In this document: positions 50,768-60,400 of the stretch, one piece after another
Position numbering within the stretch: position 1 is the stretch's first letter
How the letters are laid out: each line of letters starts with the position of its first letter
Assembly: GCA_003674045.1 (NCBI GenBank)
Contig: PENC01000005.1
Location: 62,001 to 126,000 of the forward strand
Length of the DNA stretch: 64,000 nt
Source: Streptomyces griseocarneus
Lineage (GTDB): Bacteria > Actinomycetota > Actinomycetes > Streptomycetales > Streptomycetaceae
Direction: 5' to 3'
The notes under the pieces: model-generated
The model's database searches: none
Told to the model about the DNA's origin: nothing
The model's input: the letters and a program-made list of their open reading frames with translations, nothing else
Program-made: the position numbers and the translations under genes

Positions 50768-53164
50768 ATGGCTTTCACGTCCACACCGCTCACCCTGCCC
50801 GTCCTGCCGCTGGACGACGAGGTCGTACTGCCCGGCATGGTGGTCCCCCTCGACCTGTCCGACGGCGAGGTGCGGGCCGCGGTCGAGGCCGCGCAGGCCG
50901 CCGCCACGGGCGACGGCAAGCCGAAGGTGCTGCTCGTGCCCCGCCTGGACGGCGCGTACGCCGGCACCGGCACCCTCGGCCGCGTCGAGCAGGTCGGACG
51001 CCTCTCCGGCGGCGACCCCGGGGCGCTCGTCCGCGGCGTGGCCCGCGTCCGTATCGGAGCCGGTACGACCGGTCCCGGCGCCGCGCTCTGGGTCGAGGGC
51101 ACCCGGATCGAGGAGACGGTCCCCGAGCCCCTGCCCGGCTCGGTCACGGAGCTGATGAAGGAGTACAAGGCGCTGGCCACGAGCTGGCTGCGCAAGCGCG
51201 GCGCCTGGCAGGTCGTGGACCGCGTCCAGCAGCTCGACGACGTCGCGCAGCTCGCCGACAACGCGGGCTACTCCCCGTTCCTCACCGTCGAGCAGCGCGT
51301 GCGGCTGCTGGAGACGGCCGACCCGGTGGCCCGGCTGAAGCTCGCCGTGACCTGGCTGGGCGAGCACCTCGCCGAGCAGGACGTGGCCGAGTCGATCGCC
51401 AAGGACGTCCAGGAGGGCGTCGACAAGCAGCAGCGCGAGTTCCTGCTCCGCCGCCAGCTGGAGGCCGTCCGCAAGGAGCTCGCCGACCTCAACGGCGAGC
51501 CGGACAGCGAGTCGGACGACTACCGCGCCCGCGTCGAGGCCGCCGGCCTGCCGGAGAAGGTCCGCGAGGCCGCCCTCAAGGAGGTCGGCAAGCTGGAGCG
51601 GGCCTCCGACCAGAGCCCCGAGGGCGGCTGGATCCGCACCTGGCTCGACACGGTCCTGGAGATGCCCTGGAACGAGCGCACGGAGGACGCCTACGACATC
51701 CCGGGCGCCAAGGCCGTCCTCGACGCGGACCACGCGGGCCTGGAGGACGTCAAGGAACGGATCACCGAATACCTGGCGGTGCGGAAGCGGCGCACCGACC
51801 GGGGGCTGGGCGTGATCGGCGGGCGGCGCGGGGGCGCGGTGCTCGCGCTCGTCGGTCCGCCCGGCGTCGGCAAGACCAGCTTGGGCGAGAGCGTCGCGCG
51901 CGCCATGGGCCGGAAGTTCGTCCGCGTCGCCCTCGGCGGCGTACGCGACGAGGCGGAGATCCGCGGCCACCGCCGTACGTACGTGGGCGCGCTGCCCGGC
52001 CGTATCGTGCGTGCGGTCAAGGAGGCCGGGTCGATGAACCCGGTCGTGCTGCTGGACGAGATCGACAAGGTCGGCTCCGACTTCCGCGGCGACCCGGCCG
52101 CGGCCCTCCTGGAGGTGCTGGACCCGGCGCAGAACCACACCTTCCGCGATCACTACCTGGAGGTCGAGCTCGACCTCTCCGACGTGGTCTTCCTCGCCAC
52201 GGCGAACGTCCTGGAGGCCATCCCGGAGGCGCTCCTGGACCGTATGGAGCTGGTCCGCCTCGACGGCTACACCGAGGACGAGAAGGTCGTCATCGCCCGC
52301 GACCACCTGCTGCCCCGGCAGCTGGAGCGCGCGGGCCTGGACGGCGGCGAGGTGACCCTCTCCGACGAGGCGCTGCGCCGCCTCGCGGGCGAGTACACCC
52401 GCGAGGCGGGCGTACGCACCCTGGAGCGCGCCCTGGCCCGGCTGCTGCGCAAGGTGACCGCCCAGCACGAGCTCGGCGAGCGCGAGCTGCCGGTCGCGCT
52501 GGGCGCGGAGGACCTGCGGGGCCTCATCGGCCGTCCGCACCACACGCCCGAGTCCGCGCAGGACCCGGCGGAGCGGCGTACGGCCGTGCCGGGCGTGGCC
52601 ACGGGCCTCGCGGTCACCGGGGCGGGCGGTGACGTCCTCTTCGTGGAGGCGTCCCTGGCCGACCCCGAGACGGGCGGCGCGGGCCTGACGCTGACCGGTC
52701 AGCTCGGTGACGTGATGAAGGAGTCCGCGCAGATCGCGCTGTCCTTCCTGCGGTCGCACGGCGCGGAGCTGGAACTTCCCGTCGGTGATCTGAAGGAACG
52801 GGGCGTCCACCTGCACGTCCCGGCGGGCGCGGTCCCGAAGGACGGGCCGAGCGCGGGCGTCACCATGACCACCGCTCTGGCCTCGCTGCTCTCCGGGCGC
52901 AAGGTGCGGCCGGATGTCGCCATGACGGGTGAGGTCTCGCTGACGGGGCGGGTGCTGCCGATCGGCGGCGTCAAGCAGAAGCTGCTCGCGGCGCACCGGG
53001 CCGGGGTGACCTCGGTGATCATCCCGAAGCGGAACGAAGCGGACCTGGACGAGGTGCCGGAGGATGTCCTCGCCTCGTTGGACGTCCACCCCGTGGCGGA
53101 CGTCCGCCAGGTCCTGGAGCTCGCGCTCCAGCCGGCGGCGGCTGCGGTCGTGGCGGCGGCCTGA
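50768..53164 (+). CDS. lon: ATP-dependent Lon protease
   Basis: 798 aa. N-terminal substrate-binding domain, AAA+ ATPase with Walker A GPPGVGKT near 363 and Walker B VLLDEIDKVGSD near 434, and the Ser-Lys protease domain with DGPSAGVTM (Ser near 695) and a Lys about 43 residues later. Degrades misfolded proteins. ATG 50768 has GGGGAG upstream. Controlled, by inference from the HAIR match, by heat-shock repressor HspR. Repeat copies B and C lie on each side. Confidence 0.96.
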   Translation: MAFTSTPLTLPVLPLDDEVVLPGMVVPLDLSDGEVRAAVEAAQAAATGDGKPKVLLVPRLDGAYAGTGTLGRVEQVGRLSGGDPGALVRGVARVRIGAGTTGPGAALWVEGTRIEETVPEPLPGSVTELMKEYKALATSWLRKRGAWQVVDRVQQLDDVAQLADNAGYSPFLTVEQRVRLLETADPVARLKLAVTWLGEHLAEQDVAESIAKDVQEGVDKQQREFLLRRQLEAVRKELADLNGEPDSESDDYRARVEAAGLPEKVREAALKEVGKLERASDQSPEGGWIRTWLDTVLEMPWNERTEDAYDIPGAKAVLDADHAGLEDVKERITEYLAVRKRRTDRGLGVIGGRRGGAVLALVGPPGVGKTSLGESVARAMGRKFVRVALGGVRDEAEIRGHRRTYVGALPGRIVRAVKEAGSMNPVVLLDEIDKVGSDFRGDPAAALLEVLDPAQNHTFRDHYLEVELDLSDVVFLATANVLEAIPEALLDRMELVRLDGYTEDEKVVIARDHLLPRQLERAGLDGGEVTLSDEALRRLAGEYTREAGVRTLERALARLLRKVTAQHELGERELPVALGAEDLRGLIGRPHHTPESAQDPAERRTAVPGVATGLAVTGAGGDVLFVEASLADPETGGAGLTLTGQLGDVMKESAQIALSFLRSHGAELELPVGDLKERGVHLHVPAGAVPKDGPSAGVTMTTALASLLSGRKVRPDVAMTGEVSLTGRVLPIGGVKQKLLAAHRAGVTSVIIPKRNEADLDEVPEDVLASLDVHPVADVRQVLELALQPAAAAVVAAA

Positions 53165-53169
53165 CGCGT

Positions 53170-53540
53170 ATTCGTCTGCGGGTTCGGTGGGGGTTGCCCG
53201 CGCCGTTCCCCGCGCCCCTGGGTCGTCTGTGGGCCGGGGGCGGGACCTCCGGCCGGAACCTGAAACGCGGTGCGTGCGGCTGATGCGGATGGGGTGCCGT
53301 GATTCATGCACCGTCGTTTCAGAACCCGCCCTCCGGCCCCGCCCCCTCCACCGGAGGTCGGGCGCGCCCCGTCAGGGGCGCGGGGAACTGCGCGACAAGC
53401 CCCCACCGGGGCCGCACACGACCGACGGGGCCAGGGGGCGAAGCCCCCTGTTTTCAGGGGCGCGGGGAACTGCGCGACCGGCCACGACGGAGCCGCAGAC
53501 GCGCGCCGAGCGCAAGACGCACCCCGGTGGGCAGGGGGTC
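53170..53540 (-). repeat. Composite intergenic repeat, copy C (inverted)
   Basis: Starts with a forward core variant (GTTCCCCGCGCCCCTG near 53204), then the middle element in reverse (CCTGAAACGCGGTGCGTGC ... TGCACCGTCGTTTCAG), then two inverted core units (AGGGGCGCGGGGAACTGC near 53371 and 53459) separated by AGGGGGCGAAGCCCCCT. It sits between the convergent genes lon and the rhomboid-like gene, each of which thereby has a core unit in its own orientation at its 3' end. Confidence 0.85.
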
Positions 53541-53557
53541 TGGGGGCGGAGCCCCCA
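53541..53557 (-). terminator. Terminator hairpin of the rhomboid-like gene
   Basis: 7-bp stem TGGGGGC / GCCCCCA with a GGA loop, 18 nt past the stop. Same type as at 2878-2896. Confidence 0.55.
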
Positions 53558-53575
53558 CGACGGCGAGCAACCCGA

Positions 53576-54310
53576 TCAGGTCCGCTGACGCGGTAGCGAG
53601 ACGCCGTCGCGGAGAAACGGCCCGCACGCGACGCCGACCAGGAGGGCTATCGGGTGGCCCCAGCTCGCCAGGGGGTCGGCGAATTCGATGAGGTCCTGGG
53701 CGCACATGAGGCCGGCGAAGCCGAGGAGGAGCCGCCCGGCGGGGCGGCGGAGGAGACCGGAGAGAGCGCCCAGGGCGGCCATGACGCCGAAGCTGATGCC
53801 GTAGTCGAGGCGGTGCAGCGACGCCTCGGGGAGCCGCCCGGCCGCCACCGCGCCGGCGACGGGCAGCTCCGTGGCGAGGGTGGCGACGACGTGTCCGAGG
53901 AGGAAGACCCCGGCCGCGCGGGCGGGCCCGACGCGGCGTTCGAGGCCGGTGAGGACGAGGGCGAAGAGCAGGCCGTACAGGGAGTAGAGGCCGCCCGCCA
54001 CCCACAGGGCGCTCGCGACGAGGACGACGAGCGGCTGGTCGGCGAGGTGCGCGGCGTCCGTGCTGGAGTCGCGCAGGAGCTGGTTGACGGTGGCCTCGTC
54101 GCCGAGCTCGACGTAGAGCGCGGTGGCGAGCAGTACCAGGCCGTAGACGAAGGTGAACGGCGTGCCCGTCGGGGTCGGGAGGGTGCGGCGCACCCAGCGC
54201 AGGGAGAAGACCGAGGTGAGGAGGCGGCCGGCCCGGCCCCGGGGCCGGGTTTCGTCCGGCATGCCCTCGCCGGAGGGCGCGCGCGCCGCCGCGGGGTCCA
54301 CCACAGTCAC
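53576..54310 (-). CDS. Rhomboid-like polytopic membrane protein
   Basis: 244 aa with about six transmembrane helices and a hydrophilic N-terminal ~40 residues. The RLDYGISFGVMAALGALSG helix recalls the rhomboid-like DxGxS pattern, and GHVVATLATE the helix-2 region, but I do not see the full GxSG/His dyad of active rhomboid proteases, so it is a pseudo- or rhomboid-like protein. GTG 54310. Divergent from the spermidine-synthase-like gene. Confidence 0.8.
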   Translation of the reverse strand: MTVVDPAAARAPSGEGMPDETRPRGRAGRLLTSVFSLRWVRRTLPTPTGTPFTFVYGLVLLATALYVELGDEATVNQLLRDSSTDAAHLADQPLVVLVASALWVAGGLYSLYGLLFALVLTGLERRVGPARAAGVFLLGHVVATLATELPVAGAVAAGRLPEASLHRLDYGISFGVMAALGALSGLLRRPAGRLLLGFAGLMCAQDLIEFADPLASWGHPIALLVGVACGPFLRDGVSLPRQRT

Positions 54311-54507
54311 TCGGCCAGGCCCCTTTCCGGCGGGCAGGACAGCGTCGGGGCGGCCGTGCCCTGGACCTCACTCTCCGCCCCTCACTGTGAACATTAAGGT
54401 CCCCAGTGGCCCGGTAAATCAACCTCTGCCCGTGACTCCGGTCACGACCGTCAACCGAACATCCGTCCAGTGCGTCCGCCGGGCCCCGACGACCTTCGGA
54501 GGCTTCC

Positions 54508-55212
54508 TTGACCGAGCAGACCGAGCAGTACATGTGTGGCGAGTACGAGGCGCCCGTCGTCGTGGAGCGGCGCGACGGGCCCTACGGGGAGGTCGTGCTG
54601 CGCCGCAGAGGCACGGTCCACGAGATCATCGCCAACGGCACCTTTCTCATGGACACCTCCGACGGACGGTCCGAGCGGCTGCTGGTCGACGCGGCGCTCG
54701 CCGCCCTGCCGCCGGGCCGGGAGGACCCGGCGGTGCTGATCGGCGGGCTGGGTGTCGGCTTCTCGCTGGCGCGGGCGGCCGAGGAGCCGCGCTGGGGCCG
54801 GATCACGGTCGTGGAGCGCGAGGAGGCCGTCATCGACTGGCACCGCCGCGACCCGCTCGCCGCCGTCTCGGGCCAGGCGCTCGCCGACCCCCGTACGGAG
54901 ATCCTGCGCGCCGATCTCGTCGCGTACCTGCGGACCGCGTCCGCCGTCCACGACGCGCTGTGCCTGGACATCGACAACGGGCCCGACTGGACCGTCACCG
55001 AGGACAACGACGGCCTCTACTCCCCCGCCGGGCTGCGGGCGTGCCACGAGCGGCTGACGCCGGGCGGGGTGCTCGCCGTGTGGTCGGCGCGGCCGTCGGC
55101 GGCGTTCGAGGACGCCCTGCGGGACGCCGGCTTCGAAGGGGTGAAATCCGAAGAGATCACCGTCGCCCGGGGCGTTCCGGACGTTGTCCACCTCGCGCTC
55201 CGTGCCGCGTAG
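54508..55212 (+). CDS. Spermidine-synthase-like / methyltransferase-fold protein
   Basis: 234 aa Rossmann protein with VLIGGLGVGFSLARAA near 76-91 (a SAM/dcSAM-like Gly motif) and LCLDIDNGPDWTV near 150 (catalytic Asp position of aminopropyltransferases). TTG 54508 has GGAGG about 6 nt upstream. Family members in Actinobacteria are often misannotated; whether it makes polyamines is open. An imperfect operator-like palindrome (CGTGAC TCCG GTCACG, 54431-54446) lies 60 nt upstream. Confidence 0.82.
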   Translation: MTEQTEQYMCGEYEAPVVVERRDGPYGEVVLRRRGTVHEIIANGTFLMDTSDGRSERLLVDAALAALPPGREDPAVLIGGLGVGFSLARAAEEPRWGRITVVEREEAVIDWHRRDPLAAVSGQALADPRTEILRADLVAYLRTASAVHDALCLDIDNGPDWTVTEDNDGLYSPAGLRACHERLTPGGVLAVWSARPSAAFEDALRDAGFEGVKSEEITVARGVPDVVHLALRAA

Positions 55213-55300
55213 CCGTCCCCCGCCACGTGCCCGTACGCTGCTTGCCACAAAGGCAGGACCGTGGCGGAGCACGTCACGGAAGACGCTAGGGGCGGGGCGC

Positions 55301-56038
55301 ATGGAGCAGACACACATCGGCCCGAACGGCGCCACGGCGTCCTCCGGGGCGCAGCGCCGGGTGCTCGTCGTCGAGGACGACCGCACCATCGTCGACGCCA
55401 TCGCGGCCCGGCTCCGGGCGGAGGGGTTCCAGGTGCGGTGCGCCGGGGACGGCCCGGCCGCGGTCGACGCGGCCGAGGCGTGGCAGCCCGACCTGCTGGT
55501 GCTGGACGTGATGCTGCCGGGCTTCGACGGCCTCGAGGTGTGCCGCCGGGTGCAGGCGCAGCGGCCGGTGCCCGTGCTGATGCTGACCGCGCGGGACGAC
55601 GAGACGGACATGCTGGTCGGTCTCGGCGTGGGCGCGGACGACTACATGACGAAGCCGTTCTCGATGCGCGAGCTGGCGGCGCGGGTGCACGTGCTGCTGC
55701 GGCGGGTGGAGCGGGCGGCGCTGGCCGCGCACACCCCGCGCACCGGCATCCTGCGCCTCGGCGAGCTGGAGATCGACCACGCGCAGCGGCGGGTGCGGGT
55801 GCGGGGCACGGACGTCCATCTGACGCCGACCGAGTTCGACCTGCTGGTGTGCCTGGCCAACACGCCCCGCGCCGTCCTCTCCCGCGAGCAGCTGCTCGCG
55901 GAGGTGTGGGACTGGGCGGACGCCTCCGGCACCCGGACGGTGGACAGCCACATCAAGGCGCTCCGGAGAAAGATCGGCGCGGAGCGGATCCGTACGGTGC
56001 ACGGGGTCGGGTACGCGCTGGAGACCCCGGCCGCATGA
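55301..56038 (+). CDS. OmpR-family response regulator
   Basis: 245 aa: receiver with acidic pocket EDD (25-27) and phospho-acceptor Asp 69 (LDVMLPG), Lys in MTKPFS near 117, then a winged-helix DNA-binding domain (HLTPTEFDLLVCLA ... RTVDSHIKALRRKIG). ATG 55301 has a GGGGCGGGGC stretch upstream. ATGA overlap with the kinase gene, so they are cotranscribed. Confidence 0.95.
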   Translation: MEQTHIGPNGATASSGAQRRVLVVEDDRTIVDAIAARLRAEGFQVRCAGDGPAAVDAAEAWQPDLLVLDVMLPGFDGLEVCRRVQAQRPVPVLMLTARDDETDMLVGLGVGADDYMTKPFSMRELAARVHVLLRRVERAALAAHTPRTGILRLGELEIDHAQRRVRVRGTDVHLTPTEFDLLVCLANTPRAVLSREQLLAEVWDWADASGTRTVDSHIKALRRKIGAERIRTVHGVGYALETPAA

Positions 56039-57207
56039 GCGGCGGTACGGCCCGCGCGGAGGGTGGCATCGGCGGCGGGGGGCCGGTGGGCCGGGCCTCC
56101 CGGGCCGCCCGCGACTGCCAGGAGCGGCCCGCGGCACCCGCGGGCCTCGGCGGCCGGGTCTGGGAGGCGCTGCGTCCACTGGACCCGTACCGCTCGGTGA
56201 AGGCGGCGCTGGGCGCCCTGGTCATCGGGTCGGTGGTGATAACGACCTTCCTGGTCTTCGTGGCGATCCACTCGGCGACCGAGCTGCGGGTCATCACGGT
56301 CTTCTCGATCATCGCCTCGCTGCTGATAACGCAGTTCGTGGCGCACGGCCTGACGGCGCCGCTGGACGAGATGACCGACGTCACCCGGGCGATGGCACGC
56401 GGTGACTACACCCGCCGGGTGGGGGCCGGGCGGCGGGACGAGTTCGGGGATCTGGCCACGGCCTTCAACCGGATGGCGGCCGACCTGGAGGCGGTGGACA
56501 CCCACCGCAAGGAGCTGGTCGCGAACGTCTCGCACGAGCTGCGCACGCCCATCGCGGCCCTGCGGGCGGTGCTGGAGAACGTGGTGGACGGGGTCTCGGC
56601 CGCCGATCCGGAGACCATGCGCACCGCGCTGCGGCAGACCGAGCGGCTGGGGCGGCTGGTCGAGCAGCTGCTGGACCTGTCGCGGCTGGACAACGGGGTC
56701 GTGCCGCTGCACGCCCGCCGCTTCGAGGTGTGGCCGTATCTCGCGGGGGTGCTGAAGGAGGCCGGGATGGCCTCGGGCTCCTCGCCGCACGCCCGGAAGG
56801 ACGTCCATCTTCACCTGGACGTGTCACCCCCGGAGCTGACGGCGCACGCGGACGCCGAGCGGCTCCACCAGGTGGTGGCGAATCTGGTGGACAACGCCGT
56901 CAAGCACAGCCCACCGCACGGGCGGGTGACAGTGCGGGCGCGCCGGGGCGAGGGCGCGCAGTCGCTGGACCTGGAGGTGCTGGACGAGGGCCCCGGCATC
57001 CCGGAAGCGGAGCGGGACCGGGTCTTCGAGCGCTTCAACCGCGGCTCCCGGGCCCAGGGGCCGTGCGGGGACGGCGGTACGGGTCTGGGGCTGGCCATCG
57101 CCCGGTGGGCGGTCGACCTGCACGGCGGGAGCATCGGGGTGGCCGAATCCCCGCAAGGGTGCCGTATACAGGTCACTCTTCCGGGAGGGCCGCGTGATCA
57201 GAGTTGA
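56035..57207 (+). CDS. Sensor histidine kinase
   Basis: 390 aa: cytosolic Gly/Ala-rich N-terminus, TM1 57-78 and TM2 86-103 with almost no extracytoplasmic loop, HAMP (104-156), H box with His 167 (NVSHELRTPI), N box (VDNAVKHSP), G boxes (DEGPGI; GTGLGLAIARW). The tiny loop suggests intramembrane sensing (cell-envelope stress type). ATG 56035 overlaps the regulator gene. Stimulus not predictable. Confidence 0.95.
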   Translation: MSGGTARAEGGIGGGGPVGRASRAARDCQERPAAPAGLGGRVWEALRPLDPYRSVKAALGALVIGSVVITTFLVFVAIHSATELRVITVFSIIASLLITQFVAHGLTAPLDEMTDVTRAMARGDYTRRVGAGRRDEFGDLATAFNRMAADLEAVDTHRKELVANVSHELRTPIAALRAVLENVVDGVSAADPETMRTALRQTERLGRLVEQLLDLSRLDNGVVPLHARRFEVWPYLAGVLKEAGMASGSSPHARKDVHLHLDVSPPELTAHADAERLHQVVANLVDNAVKHSPPHGRVTVRARRGEGAQSLDLEVLDEGPGIPEAERDRVFERFNRGSRAQGPCGDGGTGLGLAIARWAVDLHGGSIGVAESPQGCRIQVTLPGGPRDQS

Positions 57208-57447
57208 CGTATGGTCGGTGGCGGAGGCACACATTCGAGGGAGTGTGGGGCTCGCTTCGGCGAACCCGGAATCCCTCGGGACAGGTAAAACCACGTGTGT
57301 TTCCCGCCAAGTCATGCCCCGAAACCCCTTCGGGAATGTGACTTGCGCGACGACTGGCCCGGGTGGCCTGCATCATCGGTACAGACAGGCGTAGCCTTTA
57401 TTTCCGCTGTCCATCACCTTGTGAAGCGGAAGAGGGCGGTTGCCGCC

Positions 57448-60400
57448 GTGTCGCCACAGTCCCCCAACACCTCGAGCGTCTCGACCGACCGGGACGGGCA
57501 GGGCAAGAGCCCTGCCGATGTCTTCGGTGCCAACGAGTGGCTCGTCGACGAGATCTACCAGCAGTACCTCCAGGACCCGAACTCGGTCGACCGAGCCTGG
57601 TGGGACTTCTTCGCCGACTACAAGCCGGGTCAGCCGACGACGGCTACGCCGCCGGGTCTGACGGAGGCGGGAGCCGCTCCGGCCTCCCCCGCCGCGCAGG
57701 CCGCCCCGGCCGCCGCCGCACCGGCTCCCGTCGCCGCGCCTGTCGCGCAGCCCGCCGCTCCGGCCCCGGCTGCCGCTCCGGCCCCCGCCGCGGCCCCGCA
57801 GGCCGCCGCGCCGGCCCCTGTCGCGCCGAAGCCCGCCGCCGCCGCGCCGGTCGCCAAGCCTGCTGCGAAGCCGGCCACCGAGGCGCCCGCCGGTCCCGAG
57901 TTCGTGACGCTGCGCGGCCCCTCCGCCGCGGTCGCCAAGAACATGAACGCCTCGCTGGAGCTGCCGACGGCCACGTCCGTCCGCGCCGTCCCGGTGAAGC
58001 TGCTGTTCGACCAGCGCATCGTCATCAACAACCATCTCAAGCGCGCCCGCGGCGGCAAGGTCTCCTTCACGCACCTCATCGGCTACGCCATGGTGCAGGC
58101 GCTGAAGCTGATGCCGTCGATGAACCACTCCTTCACGGAGAAGGACGGCAAGCCGACCCTCGTCAAGCCCGAGCACGTCAACCTCGGCCTGGCGATCGAC
58201 CTGGTCAAGCCGAACGGTGACCGCCAGCTCGTGGTCGCGGCCATCAAGAAGGCCGAGACCCTGAACTTCTTCGAGTTCTGGCAGGCCTACGAGGACATCG
58301 TCCGCCGCGCCCGCGTCGGCAAGCTGACGATGGACGACTTCACCGGCGTCACCGCCTCGCTGACCAACCCCGGCGGCATCGGCACCGTGCACTCCGTGCC
58401 GCGCCTGATGCCCGGCCAGGGCCTCATCATCGGCGTGGGCGCGATGGACTACCCCGCCGAGTTCCAGGGCACGTCGCAGGACACCCTGAACAAGATGGGC
58501 GTCTCCAAGGTCATGACCCTGACCTCGACGTACGACCACCGGGTCATCCAGGGCGCCGCCTCCGGCGAGTTCCTGCGGATCATGCACCAGCTGCTGCTCG
58601 GCGAGAACGGCTTCTACGACGAGATCTTCGAGGCGCTGCGCATCCCCTACGAGCCGGTCCGCTGGCTCAGGGACATCGACGCCTCGCACGACGACGACGT
58701 CACCAAGGCCGCCCGGGTCTTCGAGCTGATCCACGCCTACCGGGTCCGCGGCCACGTCATGGCCGACACCGACCCGCTGGAGTACCGCCAGCGCAAGCAC
58801 CCCGACCTGGACATCACCGAGCACGGCCTCACCCTGTGGGACCTCGAGCGCGACTTCGCGGTCGGCGGCTTCGCGGGCAAGTCCATGATGAAGCTGCGCG
58901 ACATCCTCGGCGTGCTGCGCGACTCGTACTGCCGCACCACCGGCATCGAGTTCATGCACATCCAGGACCCCAAGCAGCGCAAGTGGATCCAGGACCGCGT
59001 CGAGCGCCCGCACACCAAGCCGGAGCGCGAGGAGCAGCTGCGCATCCTGCGCCGCCTGAACGCGGCCGAGGCGTTCGAGACGTTCCTGCAGACCAAGTAC
59101 GTCGGCCAGAAGCGCTTCTCGCTGGAGGGCGGCGAGTCCGTCATCCCGCTGCTGGACGCGGTGCTGGACGCGGCCGCCGAGTCCCGCCTGGACGAGGCCG
59201 TCATCGGCATGGCCCACCGCGGCCGTCTGAACGTCCTGGCGAACATCGTCGGCAAGTCCTACGCGCAGATCTTCCGCGAGTTCGAGGGCAACCTCGACCC
59301 GAAGTCGATGCACGGCTCCGGCGACGTGAAGTACCACCTGGGCGCCGAGGGCACCTTCACCGGCCTGGACGGCGAGCAGATCAAGGTCTCGCTGGCCGCC
59401 AACCCGTCCCACCTGGAGACGGTCGACCCGGTCGTCGAGGGCATCTCCCGCGCCAAGCAGGACATCATCGGCAAGGCCGGCACGGACTTCACCGTCCTGC
59501 CCGTCCAGCTGCACGGCGACGCGGCCTTCGCGGGCCAGGGCGTCGTGGCCGAGACCCTGAACATGTCGCAGCTGCGCGGCTACCGCACCGGCGGCACCGT
59601 GCACATCGTCATCAACAACCAGGTCGGCTTCACCGCGCCGCCGGAGTCCTCGCGCTCGTCGATGTACTGCACCGACGTCGCCCGGATGATCGAGGCGCCG
59701 ATCTTCCATGTGAACGGTGACGACCCGGAGGCCGTGGTCCGCGTCGCGCGGCTCGCCTTCGAGTTCCGCCAGGCGTTCAACAAGGACGTCGTCATCGACC
59801 TGATCTGCTACCGCCGCCGCGGCCACAACGAGTCGGACAACCCCTCGTTCACCCAGCCGCTGATGTACGACCTGATCGACAAGAAGCGCTCGGTGCGCAA
59901 GCTCTACACCGAGTCGCTGATCGGCCGGGGCGACATCACCCTGGAAGAGGCCGAGCAGGCCCTGCAGGACTACCAGGGCCAGCTGGAGAAGGTCTTCGTC
60001 GAGGTCCGGGACGCCGACGCGGCCCCCGCGGCCTACGAGCCCCCGGCCGCGCTGCCGGAGTTCCCGGCCACGGTGACCACCGCGATCTCCCAGGAGGTCG
60101 TCAAGCGGATCGCCGAGTCGCAGGTCAACATCCCGGACAACGTCACGGTGCACCCGCGCCTGGTGCCGCAGCTGCAGCGCCGCGCCGCCAGCATCGAGGA
60201 CGGCACCATCGACTGGGGCATGGGCGAGACCCTGGCCTTCGGCTCCCTGCTGATGGAGGGCACCCCGGTCCGGCTCGCCGGCCAGGACTCCCGCCGCGGC
60301 ACCTTCGGCCAGCGCCACGCGGTGCTCGTCGACCGGGAGACCGGCGAGGACTACACCCCGCTGCTGTACCTGTCCGAGGACCAGGCCCGCTTCAACGTCT

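Noticed and set aside
49742..53311. Minus-strand open frame covering marR and lon
   Set aside because: Antisense shadow; it also runs through the intergenic repeats, which no real gene would do in three places.
50320..53540. Composite transposon carrying lon
   Set aside because: No transposase frame, no target-site duplication visible; the repeats also occur singly elsewhere.
54431..54446. Palindrome CGTGAC-TCCG-GTCACG as a defined operator
   Set aside because: Recorded in the neighbouring gene entry only; a 6-bp palindrome in GC-rich DNA is weak evidence and no regulator can be named.
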